From positions 18,554 through 82,553 of the forward strand of contig JADGPE010000001.1 of the NCBI GenBank assembly GCA_017882605.1: a stretch of DNA of 64,000 nucleotides, read 5' to 3'. Source of the stretch: Thermoleophilia bacterium (lineage in GTDB: Bacteria > Actinomycetota > Thermoleophilia > Gaiellales > Gaiellaceae). Position numbers and translations under genes: made by a program. Numbering within the stretch: the stretch's first letter is position 1; each line of letters begins with the position of its first letter. Shown here piece after piece: positions 19,891-28,693 of the stretch. Below the pieces are notes generated by a model. The model saw nothing but the letters and a program-made list of their open reading frames with translations. It was not told where the DNA came from and ran no database searches.

Positions 19891-20276
19891 TGGCTGCGTT
19901 GTTTCGCCGACGCCCGAACGACGCGGAGGGGATCGCTCCGCGCCGGCCGCAGCCGGGCGTGTTGCGCCGCGAGCGCCGCGCGCTGCTCAAGGCACGCGAG
20001 GAGGCGCTGCGAGATCTCGGTGGATTGCTGGTCGAGATGTACCGGCGGGGCGGCTTCCGCGACGATCTCCTCTCGGAGCGGGCAGCCGCGGTGATCGGGA
20101 TCGACGCACGGCTGGCCGAGATCGAGGAGCTCCTGCACGTCCACCGTCGCGTACCGCGGTGCGAGTGCGGTGCTCCCGTGCTCCGTGGGTCGCGCTTCTG
20201 CCCGAATTGCGGTCGTCCGCTCGGAGGCGAGGCGGCTTCCGAGGAGACGATCATCGAGGCGTCCCCCGACAGCTGA
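19890..20276 (+). CDS. Zinc-ribbon hypothetical protein
   Basis: CECGAPVLRGSRFCPNCGRPL; start overlaps the preceding stop (TGATG). Confidence 0.7.
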   Translation: MAALFRRRPNDAEGIAPRRPQPGVLRRERRALLKAREEALRDLGGLLVEMYRRGGFRDDLLSERAAAVIGIDARLAEIEELLHVHRRVPRCECGAPVLRGSRFCPNCGRPLGGEAASEETIIEASPDS

Positions 20277-20980
20277 TGGCCGACCAGGCAACCGAGCGCG
20301 AGAACGCGATCACGGCGGCCGAGGAGACCTGTCCGCGCTGCGGCGCGCGGCGTGCGCCCGACCAGCGCTACTGCCTCGACTGCGGCCTCCGGCTCCCGGC
20401 CGTGACCGGCCGCCTGCCGTCGCTGCGCCGCCGCTGGATCCATCGTTTCGGCTGGTATCCCGGCGATTGGATCTGGGTCGCGCTGCTGACGCTCGTGGTC
20501 GCCGTCGCCGGTGCCGGAGCGGCGATCGCGCTCACGGTCTCGGACGCGAGCGCGAACGGGCCGGCGTACGTCGCCACGTCGCCCGTCACGGTCATGCAGC
20601 CTGCAGCGGTGCCGACCGCGACGACGCCGGCCAACACCGCAACGCTGCCCACGGCGCCCGAGCCACAGACGAAGGCGGGCCGCGGCTCGCGGAACGGCCG
20701 TTTCAACTGGCCGAAGACCGAGGACGGCTGGACGATCGTGCTCGTCTCGTACCCGAGGACGAACGGCACGGCAGCGGCACGCCGGACGGCCACCCAGGCA
20801 GCCAAAGCAGGCCTCCCCCGGGTCGGTGTGCTCGACTCCTCGGGCTACGCGAGCCTGCAGCCCGGATACCTCGTGGTTTTCACCGGGATCTACGCCTCGC
20901 AGGCCGATGCCGACGCTGCCGTCTCGACCGCCCGCCAGGCGGGCTTCGGAGGCGCCTACTCCCGCCAGATCGCCCGCTGA
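20276..20980 (+). CDS. Zinc-ribbon, single-TM, SPOR-like protein
   Basis: CPRCGARRAPDQRYCLDCGLRLP; TM; C-terminal VLVSYPRTNGTAAARRTATQAAKAGLPRVGVLDSSGYASLQPGYLVVFTGIY. Confidence 0.7.
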   Translation: MADQATERENAITAAEETCPRCGARRAPDQRYCLDCGLRLPAVTGRLPSLRRRWIHRFGWYPGDWIWVALLTLVVAVAGAGAAIALTVSDASANGPAYVATSPVTVMQPAAVPTATTPANTATLPTAPEPQTKAGRGSRNGRFNWPKTEDGWTIVLVSYPRTNGTAAARRTATQAAKAGLPRVGVLDSSGYASLQPGYLVVFTGIYASQADADAAVSTARQAGFGGAYSRQIAR

Positions 20981-21173
20981 CCCGGGGAAGCACACCAGGT
21001 GTAGAGCAGGGCCGAGAGGGGTAACGGGACTCCTACGACCCGAGCAACGTTTACTCAATTGAAAACATTTGTAACAACCCCTGGGAGCATGTAGAGTCGG
21101 CTGCGGGTCGCGTCGGCAACGAGGATTTACCGCTTCTTAAAGGGCTGGCGGCTAAAGTCGAGGAGAGTCAGAC

Positions 21174-21629
21174 GTGGTGATGGACGAACGCATCCTGCAT
21201 ATTCAGCACTGCATGTATCAGTACTCGCGAGCGATCTACCGCTCGATCAAGGACCTCATCGACCCCTACGTAGACGATGAGACCCAACTCGAGTACCGCC
21301 GAGAGGTGCTCCAGGCGTGCGAAGGGACGATGCAGCGGCTCGCACAGGATCCGCACTACTTCGCAAAACCCGACCGGGCGCTGTTTCAGGACATCCGGCG
21401 TTACTTCCCGATCAACGTGCAGGCTCAGGTCGCCTGGGCGGTCAACCATGGCGTCGACGCCGCAGTCGGCTTCGTCGAGGACCAGATCGAGGCCGGCGCG
21501 TTCGACGGTGGTGTCGCCCGTTGCCGGGCGACGACGCGCAAGGGCAAGGCGTGTCAGCGCACCCCGCTGCCGGATCGCGACTACTGCCCCTCACATCAGC
21601 ATCTCGAGCGCAGCAAAGCTGCTGCGTAG
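21174..21629 (+). CDS. Hypothetical protein with C-terminal CxATTxxGxxC...CxxH zinc-binding motif
   Basis: CRATTRKGKACQRTPLPDRDYCPSHQ; SD AGGAG upstream. Confidence 0.75.
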   Translation: MVMDERILHIQHCMYQYSRAIYRSIKDLIDPYVDDETQLEYRREVLQACEGTMQRLAQDPHYFAKPDRALFQDIRRYFPINVQAQVAWAVNHGVDAAVGFVEDQIEAGAFDGGVARCRATTRKGKACQRTPLPDRDYCPSHQHLERSKAAA

Positions 21630-21686
21630 ATCGTCGGATAAGCTCGCCTCTTCGGCTTAGGCTCGACGGAGCCACTGAGGAGACAG

Positions 21687-23702
21687 TTGAGCCACGACAC
21701 CGACAAGCTCATTCGCCAGCTCTCGCTGGTTGCATTCCTGATGGCGGAGCGCCGCCCATTGACCGCGCGCGACATCAAGTCGAACGTCGAGGGCTACCAG
21801 GAGATGAGCGACGAGGCATTCGCTCGGCGCTTCTACTCCGACCGCGCCGAGCTCGTCTCACTCGGCGTGCCACTCGACTCGCAACGCGACGAGTTCACCG
21901 GCGAGGAGCTGTACACGCTGCGATCGGAGCGGTACTTCCTGCCCGAGCTCGAGCTCGACGACGAGGAGCTCGCGGCGCTGCAGACCTGCTTCTTCCTCCT
22001 CGAGGGACGCTTTGCGTATGCCGAGCCGCTGCGGCTCGCGCTCCAGAACCTTGCACTCGGCCGCTCGGCAGGCGCGCTGGCCGCCGCGCCGACCGGCACC
22101 GCGTCGCGGGTCGAGGTGCGCGATCCCGACTATTCCCCAGAACTGCAGGGCCGGCTGGGCAAGCTCGAAGGCGCGATCTCGAAGCAGCGCACGGTCAAGT
22201 TCCGGTACTGGTCGATCTACCGGGACGAGGAGGAGGAGCGGACGCTCAATCCGTTTGCGCTCCTGCCGGAGAACGGCTCGTGGTACGTGATCGGACACGA
22301 CCTGGAGCGCGACGACATCCGCACGTTCCGCGTCTCGCGCATCCGCTCCGACATCCGTTTCGCCACCCGCCGGGAACGCGACTTCCGGCTCCCGCCCGAG
22401 TTCGATGTCGAGAACTATCGCGGCCGGGCCGAATGGCAGTTCGGCGAGATCGTCGGCGAGGCGAAGATCGAGGTTGCGCCCGACACCGCCTGGTGGGTCA
22501 AGCGCGCGTACGGGGGCGCGCGCAACAATGTCGAGGGCGACACATTCGTCACGCAATACGCGTCTTCCAACCTCCTCGCACGCTGGATCCTCCGGCAGGA
22601 CGGCCGGGCCGTGCCGCTCGAGCCGTCGGAGCTTCGCCGCCTCGTCGTCGAGGGAGCCCGGGCGGCGCGCACCGCGCACGAAGGCCCTCCGCCGACACCG
22701 GCCGCAGAGGTCGTCGCCGGCGTGTCGGATGTCGTCGAGCGCTTCGCCGGGCCGGTGGCGCCGGAGCGCTTCGGCGTGCTGCAGTCGCTGCTCGCCTACC
22801 TACTTGCCGCCTGCGGCGATGAACGCGAGGGGATCATCCCGGCGCACGAGCTCGTGAACCGATTCTCGATCCCGGCGGAGCAGCTCGAAGAGCACCTCTC
22901 GCTGCTGAACCTCGTCAACTTCGGCGGCGGCTGTTACGCCGTCTACGCGGAGCTCCACGGAGACGAGGTGCACGTCGACAAGGAGCTCTTCGGAGACACC
23001 TTCCGCCGCGCTCCCCGCCTGACGCCGCTCGAGGCGCGGGCGATTCGCCTCGCGCTCGAATTCGTCGGCCCGATGGTCGCGGCCGGCACTCACTCACCGC
23101 TCGACCGCGTGCGCGCGAAGCTCGAGGAGACGTTCGGCGCGTTCGAGTTGACGCAGACGCCGGAGCCCCACGTCGGCGAAGAGGAGGGACTGGTCGACAC
23201 GCTCACCCATGCGATCGACGACCACAAGCTCGTCGAGCTCGAGTATCTCAAGCGGGAAGAGCAGGAAGTGGTGACGCGAACCGTCGAGCCGTACTCGATC
23301 GAGCGCCGCCTCCCCCACTGGTACGTCCACACGTGGGATGTCGACCGCGACCAGCCGCGCTCCTACCGTCTCGACCGCATGCGCAGTGCGCGAGTGCTGC
23401 GCAAGGGCTTCACGCCGCGCGAGGGCTTCGATCCGTCGGAGCTCCACACGGCGACGACCGCACGCATCTGGTACTCGCCGACCGTCGCCCGCTGGGAGGT
23501 CGAGAAGGGCGCACGGCCGCTGGTCGACGGTGCGGCGCTCGCGGACAAGTCGGTCGGCAGCGCCGAGTGGCTCGTCGGCGAGGTCGTCTCCTACCGAGGT
23601 GAGGCGATCGTGCTCGAGCCGGCGGAGCTGCGCGCCCAGGTCGCGCTCCGGGCGCGAGCGCTCGGAGCGGAGCTGCGGCCCAAACGGGCAGCGTCAGCCT
23701 GA
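21687..23702 (+). CDS. Fused tandem WYL-domain regulator (PafB-PafC-like)
   Basis: Two HTH-WYL modules in one ORF: VKFRYWSIYRDEEEERTLNPFALLPENGSWYVIGHD and VELEYLKREEQEVVTRTVEPYSIERRLPHWYVHTWD. Confidence 0.85.
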   Translation: MSHDTDKLIRQLSLVAFLMAERRPLTARDIKSNVEGYQEMSDEAFARRFYSDRAELVSLGVPLDSQRDEFTGEELYTLRSERYFLPELELDDEELAALQTCFFLLEGRFAYAEPLRLALQNLALGRSAGALAAAPTGTASRVEVRDPDYSPELQGRLGKLEGAISKQRTVKFRYWSIYRDEEEERTLNPFALLPENGSWYVIGHDLERDDIRTFRVSRIRSDIRFATRRERDFRLPPEFDVENYRGRAEWQFGEIVGEAKIEVAPDTAWWVKRAYGGARNNVEGDTFVTQYASSNLLARWILRQDGRAVPLEPSELRRLVVEGARAARTAHEGPPPTPAAEVVAGVSDVVERFAGPVAPERFGVLQSLLAYLLAACGDEREGIIPAHELVNRFSIPAEQLEEHLSLLNLVNFGGGCYAVYAELHGDEVHVDKELFGDTFRRAPRLTPLEARAIRLALEFVGPMVAAGTHSPLDRVRAKLEETFGAFELTQTPEPHVGEEEGLVDTLTHAIDDHKLVELEYLKREEQEVVTRTVEPYSIERRLPHWYVHTWDVDRDQPRSYRLDRMRSARVLRKGFTPREGFDPSELHTATTARIWYSPTVARWEVEKGARPLVDGAALADKSVGSAEWLVGEVVSYRGEAIVLEPAELRAQVALRARALGAELRPKRAASA

Positions 23703-24686
23703 CGGCCGGCTGTCGATCGTCCGCTCCCGCAGCCGGTCGAGCGCCCAGCGGGCGTGCTCGTCGTCCGCCTGCTGCTCGAGCACGGCGATGTGCTCCGTCC
23801 CGCCGACGTTGCCGAGCGCGATGAGAGCATTCCGGCGCAGGAAGCGCGCATCGTTTCGCGGGACGTAAAGCCGGTCGAAGTCGTCCACCAGCGTGTCCGA
23901 CTCGAGCCAGCCGACGAGGTCGACATGGCCGGCGTGGCTCGCCCGGTTGTCGGCGCGGCGCTTCTGAACGCCGCGGTTCCACGGGCACACGTCCTGGCAG
24001 ATGTCGCAGCCGTACACCTGCGCGCCGAGCTCAGACCGGTACTGCTCGGGAATCGGCGTCGGCGCCTGCGTCCAGTACGAGAGGCACTTGGTCGCGTCGA
24101 GGGTGCCCGGCTCGTCGAGCGCGCCGGTCGGGCACGCGTCGATGCACAGCCTGCAGTCCCCGCAATCCGTGTCGAGCGGAGGCGTCGTCTCCAGTTCGCG
24201 GTCGCTGACGAGCGTCCCGAGCACGACCCACGAGCCGTGGGTGCGGGTGATCAGCATCGTGTTCTTTCCGTAGAACCCGACACCGCTTCGTGCAGCCGCC
24301 TCCCGATCGACGTGCTGGTTCGCGTCGACGAGCACGCGATACGCGCCGCCGATCGCCCGGCCGAGCACGTCGAGTTGTTCGCGCAACTCTGCATAGGCAT
24401 CCGCCCACGTGTACCGCGCGAGGCGCCCCTCTCCCGGCTCGAGCGGCGCCTCGGGCTCCCAGTAGCAGAGCGCCGCCGAGACGACACTGCGGGCGCCCGG
24501 CAAGAGCGACTCGGGATGACACGAGCGCTCGGGCTGGGCCATCGTGAACTTCATCTCCGCGAAGAGGCCTCGCGCGCGCCGTTCCATGATGTGCCGCTCG
24601 GTCTCCGAATACGCCGCGGCACGCGTCACGCCCACCGCATCGAGACCGAGGCCCGTCGCCAACCGGCGGATGTCGTCGGCGGTCAT
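23694..24686 (-). CDS. queG: Epoxyqueuosine reductase
   Basis: CGDCRLCIDACPTGAL and CDICQDVCPWNR 4Fe-4S motifs; GLDAVGVTRA N-terminus. Confidence 0.94.
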   Translation of the reverse strand: MTADDIRRLATGLGLDAVGVTRAAAYSETERHIMERRARGLFAEMKFTMAQPERSCHPESLLPGARSVVSAALCYWEPEAPLEPGEGRLARYTWADAYAELREQLDVLGRAIGGAYRVLVDANQHVDREAAARSGVGFYGKNTMLITRTHGSWVVLGTLVSDRELETTPPLDTDCGDCRLCIDACPTGALDEPGTLDATKCLSYWTQAPTPIPEQYRSELGAQVYGCDICQDVCPWNRGVQKRRADNRASHAGHVDLVGWLESDTLVDDFDRLYVPRNDARFLRRNALIALGNVGGTEHIAVLEQQADDEHARWALDRLRERTIDSRPSG

Positions 24687-24703
24687 GCGAGGATTGTGCC
24701 CGC

Positions 24704-25663
24704 ATGAAGGCAATTCGCATCCACGAGGACGGCGGGCCGGAGGTTCTCCGCTACGAGGACGTGCCGGACCCGGTAGCGCGCGAAGGCGAGGTGCTCGTCG
24801 AACTGCGCGCAGCCTCGCTCAATCACTTGGACGTGTGGATCCGCAAGGGGCTGCCGTCCGTTCCCAAGCCGCGCATCCTCGGCGCCGACGGCGCCGGCGT
24901 GATTTCCGGGACGGACGAGCGCGTCGTCATCAATCCCGGGATCCTGCGCGACGGGAAGGTGCACATCGTCGGTGAGACGATGGACGGGACCCATGCCGAG
25001 CTGATCGCGCTCCCGCGGGACTGCGTCCACCCCATCCCGAACGGCCTTTCGTTCGAGGAGGCGGCGGCATTTCCGCTCGTCTTCTTGACGGCGTACCGGA
25101 TGCTCTCGACGCGAGCGCAGCTACAGAAGGGCGAATGGGTGTTGATCTGGGGCATCGGCGGCGGGGTCGCGACCGCTGCACTCGTGATAGCGAAGGCGCT
25201 CGGCGCACAGGTCGTCGTCACCTCGTCGAGCGATGAGAAACTCAGCCGTGCACGGGAGCTCGGCGCCGACGTCGCGGTCAACCACGAGACGGACGACGTC
25301 GTGGCGGCGGCCAAGGAGGCGACCGGCGGCGGCGCGCACGTGATCGTCGACGACGTGGGCGAGGCGACGTGGAAGCGGACACTCGAAGCCGCTCGAGCGG
25401 AGGCGCGGATCGTCGTGTGCGGCGCGACGACCGGCCCGAATCCCCCGGCGGGGCTGCATCGCCTCTGGTGGAAGCAGCTTTCGGTTCTCGGCTCGTCGAT
25501 GGGCACTCCTGACGATTTCCAGGGCGTCTACGACCTGGTCGCGGCCGGCAAGGCGCGGCCCGTCGTCGACCGGGTGTTCCCGCTCGCCGACGCGCGGGCC
25601 GCACACGAGCGCCTGGAGGCCGGCGAACAGTTCGGCAAGATCGTCCTCTCGATTCCGGCCTAG
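24704..25663 (+). CDS. Zinc-type alcohol dehydrogenase/quinone oxidoreductase family
   Basis: MKAIRIHEDGGPEVLRYEDV; ASLNHLDVWIRKG; LIWGIGGGVATAALVIAKALGAQVVVTSSSDEKL. Confidence 0.92.
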   Translation: MKAIRIHEDGGPEVLRYEDVPDPVAREGEVLVELRAASLNHLDVWIRKGLPSVPKPRILGADGAGVISGTDERVVINPGILRDGKVHIVGETMDGTHAELIALPRDCVHPIPNGLSFEEAAAFPLVFLTAYRMLSTRAQLQKGEWVLIWGIGGGVATAALVIAKALGAQVVVTSSSDEKLSRARELGADVAVNHETDDVVAAAKEATGGGAHVIVDDVGEATWKRTLEAARAEARIVVCGATTGPNPPAGLHRLWWKQLSVLGSSMGTPDDFQGVYDLVAAGKARPVVDRVFPLADARAAHERLEAGEQFGKIVLSIPA

Positions 25664-25717
25664 CCCATTTCGAACGGAGGTGGTGTGAAGGGCGGCGCTG
25701 CACGCGCGGGCCTTTCT

Positions 25718-26242
25718 CTACGGAGCGGCGTCGAAGACGCGCGCGTAGAGCGTCTCCCAGTTCGCCGCGATCCCGCGCTGGACGGCGCGCAGCGACAACT
25801 GCCCAGCGCAGACCAGCCGGTGCAACCGGTTCTCGAGCCGGTCCTTGTCGTGGTAGTTGGCCCCGCCCGACCCGGGCTCCGGAAACAGGTTCGCAATGTC
25901 GTTCGAGCCGCCGAGCTCGAGCGAGACGATGTGATCGATCTCGATCGAGCGGCCGTACGAGCCGGCGGGCATCCCGTACTCGCGCTCGACGGCGTGCTTC
26001 TCGGACTGTGGAACGTGCCGGACCGTGCTCGTCCTGAAGCTCGCCGAGCAGATGACCGCCGCCGTCAGGCTCGTGGCGTAAGCGCCCGGAGAACAACGGC
26101 GGTCGGGCAGCGACCCTCGCACACACGCGCTCGACCGCGAACGCACGGCAAGGCGAACGCTGCCGCCGACGGGCGACGGCGCCGACGGAGCTGCACTCCC
26201 GAAGAACGCGAGCAGGACCACGCCGAGGAGGCGCCACCGCAT
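25718..26242 (-). CDS. Predicted secreted HNH-like nuclease
   Basis: Signal peptide; EIDHIVSLELGGSNDIANLFPEPGSGGANYHDKDRLENRLHRLVCAG HNH-like motif. Confidence 0.7.
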   Translation of the reverse strand: MRWRLLGVVLLAFFGSAAPSAPSPVGGSVRLAVRSRSSACVRGSLPDRRCSPGAYATSLTAAVICSASFRTSTVRHVPQSEKHAVEREYGMPAGSYGRSIEIDHIVSLELGGSNDIANLFPEPGSGGANYHDKDRLENRLHRLVCAGQLSLRAVQRGIAANWETLYARVFDAAP

Positions 26243-26332
26243 GCCCTCGGTCTATCAGACGTGTCCGACGGAGACATGTGCGGATAGGCCCGGGGGAAAA
26301 CCACAACGCCGCCGGGGCGACCGCGTGCGACC

Positions 26333-27397
26333 ATGATGACCGGCATGGCCGCGCCCGTCCCGGAACTGCAGACGTGCACGGACAGCGCCTCGCTCGAGCG
26401 CGTGGCGCCGGACTGGGACGGGCTCGCGAGCTCGCTCCCGAGCCCGATGCAGCAGCGCGCTTGGCTGCGCGCCGCGCTCGAGCTGCCGGGCTTCCGGCTG
26501 CACGTTCTCGCGCTCGAGGACGGTTCCGCGGTCGCCCCACTCGAGCGGCGACAGGGCAGGCTGGAGAGCGCAACCGTGAGCCGGCTGTACGAACCGCTCG
26601 ACCTGCTGTGGGAGAGCGAGGACGCGCTCGGGAGGCTCGGGGACGAGCTGGCGCGACTCGGCAGGCCGCTCCTGCTTCGCCGTGTGCCGGCGGGCTCCCC
26701 GTCGCTGCCCGCGCTCGAGGGGGCATTCGGGCACAGGGCGATCATCGCCATCCGAGGCTCCGCGGCGTTGCCCGTGCTCGATCTCGATGAGCACGGGCAG
26801 GACGCCGAGGCGATCCTGAACAGCGGCCGCCGTTCCGATCTGCGGCGCGCGCGACGCCTCGCCGAAGAGCAGGGCGAGGTCGGGGTCGACTTCTGCTCAC
26901 CCTCGACGGCGGAGGTCGGGAACCTGCTCTCGGTGGCGCTCGGCGTCGAGGTCAACAGCTGGAAGGGCCGCTCGGGCACTGCGCTCGCGCAGGACACGAT
27001 GCGACTCCCCTTCTACACCCGGTACGCCTTCGACCAGGCGCGCACCGGTGCACTCCGAATCGCGTTCCTGCGGATCGCCGGCCGGCCGGTCGCGATGCAG
27101 CTCGCGGTCGAGCGGGCCAACAGGCTGTGGCTGTTGAAGATCGGCTACGACGAAGGCTTCGCACGCTGCTCCCCGGGCCAGCTGCTGATGCTCGAGGTCG
27201 TGCGGCACGCTGCGCGAGACGGCCTGGCCGCGATCGAGTTCCTGGGCGCCGACGCGCCGTGGACGCGAGCGTGGGCCCATCACGAACGTCCCTGCGTGGC
27301 GGCTGCGTTCTACCCGCGGCGAGCCCGCTCGGCGCTGCCGCTCGCCCGCGACGCGGGCCGGCTCATCGGCAGGAAGCTCACGAAGAGGTCGCGGTGA
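26333..27397 (+). CDS. GNAT/CelD-like (BioF2-type) acetyltransferase
   Basis: NSGRRSDLRRARRLAEE; GALRIAFLRIAGRPVAMQLAVERANRLWLLKIGYDEGFARCSPGQLLMLEVV. Confidence 0.78.
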   Translation: MMTGMAAPVPELQTCTDSASLERVAPDWDGLASSLPSPMQQRAWLRAALELPGFRLHVLALEDGSAVAPLERRQGRLESATVSRLYEPLDLLWESEDALGRLGDELARLGRPLLLRRVPAGSPSLPALEGAFGHRAIIAIRGSAALPVLDLDEHGQDAEAILNSGRRSDLRRARRLAEEQGEVGVDFCSPSTAEVGNLLSVALGVEVNSWKGRSGTALAQDTMRLPFYTRYAFDQARTGALRIAFLRIAGRPVAMQLAVERANRLWLLKIGYDEGFARCSPGQLLMLEVVRHAARDGLAAIEFLGADAPWTRAWAHHERPCVAAAFYPRRARSALPLARDAGRLIGRKLTKRSR

Positions 27398-28182
27398 CGA
27401 CCCGCGAGCGTCTCGTCCGCCGTGCCGCCCATCGTTATGTCGCCGGGCCTCGGCTGGACGATGCACTGGCCGTCGCGCAGGCCCTGGAGCATCCGACCAC
27501 GCTCGGTTTCTGGGACGCTCCCGGCGACACGCCTGCCGCGGTTGCCGCGGCCCACGAGCATGCGTTCGCGGCGATCGTTGCGGGCCGGCTCGATGCGTAT
27601 CCCTCGGTAAAGCTGCCGGCGCTCGGCGACGACCGGCGCGCGACCGAGGCGGTCGCCGCTGCAGCCGCCGAGTCCGGTGTGTTGTTGCACTTCGACTCGC
27701 TTGCCGAGAGCGAGGCGGATCGCACGCTTGCGCTCGCCTGCCGGCTCGCCGAGCGCGGCCTCGACGTCGGTGCGACGCTGCCGGGTTGTTGGTCTCGGAG
27801 CGTTCGAGACGCGGAGGCACTCGCCGCAGCAGGTGTCCGGGCCCGGATCGTCAAGGGGCAGTGGCCGGGGGACCGCGACCCGAGCGCCGGTTTTCTCGCG
27901 GTCGTCGACGCCGTCCAACGAGCGAACGGGCGAGCTGCGATCGCGACGCACGACGCACGGCTTGCGCGTGAATCCCTCCAGCGTGTGCCCGGCGCCGAGC
28001 TGGAGCTCCTGTTCGGCCTGCCGGCGGCAGTGGCGGCGCGACAAGCCGCCGAGCTCGGCGTGGCGGTGCGGGTCTACGTCCCGTACGGGCGCGGGTATCT
28101 GCCGTACGCGGTGCGTCGCGCCGTCACCAAGCCGATCATGCTCTGGTGGCTCGCACGCGACCTCGCGCTCCACCGGCGCTGA
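27394..28182 (+). CDS. Proline dehydrogenase-like (PRODH TIM barrel) protein
   Basis: RIVKGQWPGDRDP; AIATHDARLARESL; ELELLFGLP; VRVYVPYGRGYLPY; GTG start overlaps upstream TGA. Confidence 0.8.
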   Translation: MTTRERLVRRAAHRYVAGPRLDDALAVAQALEHPTTLGFWDAPGDTPAAVAAAHEHAFAAIVAGRLDAYPSVKLPALGDDRRATEAVAAAAAESGVLLHFDSLAESEADRTLALACRLAERGLDVGATLPGCWSRSVRDAEALAAAGVRARIVKGQWPGDRDPSAGFLAVVDAVQRANGRAAIATHDARLARESLQRVPGAELELLFGLPAAVAARQAAELGVAVRVYVPYGRGYLPYAVRRAVTKPIMLWWLARDLALHRR

Positions 28183-28189
28183 CGGTCGA

Positions 28190-28510
28190 CTACCAGCCGT
28201 ACGTCGCCGGCTCCGCAACAGCCGGCGCGGCGGCCGGTTCGCGCATCGGGCGCCGGGCCTGCTGGGGCCGCTTCGGCGACCGGACCGACCGGGGAGGCGA
28301 CGCGACCCGGCCGTGAAGCTCCCGGCGCACGGCGTCGCGCGTAACGACGATGCCGCTCAATCCGCCGCGTTCGCGCAGACGGACGACCCCGTAGCCGAGG
28401 CCGGCAGCAACGGCGCATGCCACCGCCGCTGTGACCCCTGTCGTCACCCAAACTGCTGCGAACGCAAATCCGAACGTTGCGCCGATAGCGCGTTGTGGTC
28501 CCACTGACAT
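28190..28510 (-). CDS. Small membrane hypothetical protein
   Basis: MSVGPQRAIGATFGFAFAAVWVTTGVTAAVACAVAAGLGYGVV, basic Pro-rich tail. Confidence 0.5.
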   Translation of the reverse strand: MSVGPQRAIGATFGFAFAAVWVTTGVTAAVACAVAAGLGYGVVRLRERGGLSGIVVTRDAVRRELHGRVASPPRSVRSPKRPQQARRPMREPAAAPAVAEPATYGW

Positions 28511-28693
28511 CGTCGCTGCCTCCTGCTCGTGCTGCCGATTACGGGAACGGGAAACCCGGTTTCGCCCTGCGGGGGCGGCCTCCTCCACCCCCGGTGTCTC
28601 TGCGCGCCACCGACGGCCAGTCAGAACCGGCGGCTAGTCAGGACCAGCCTGACGGCCAGCAACAGGCCCGGCTCCCCGGTTCACGATGAAGAC

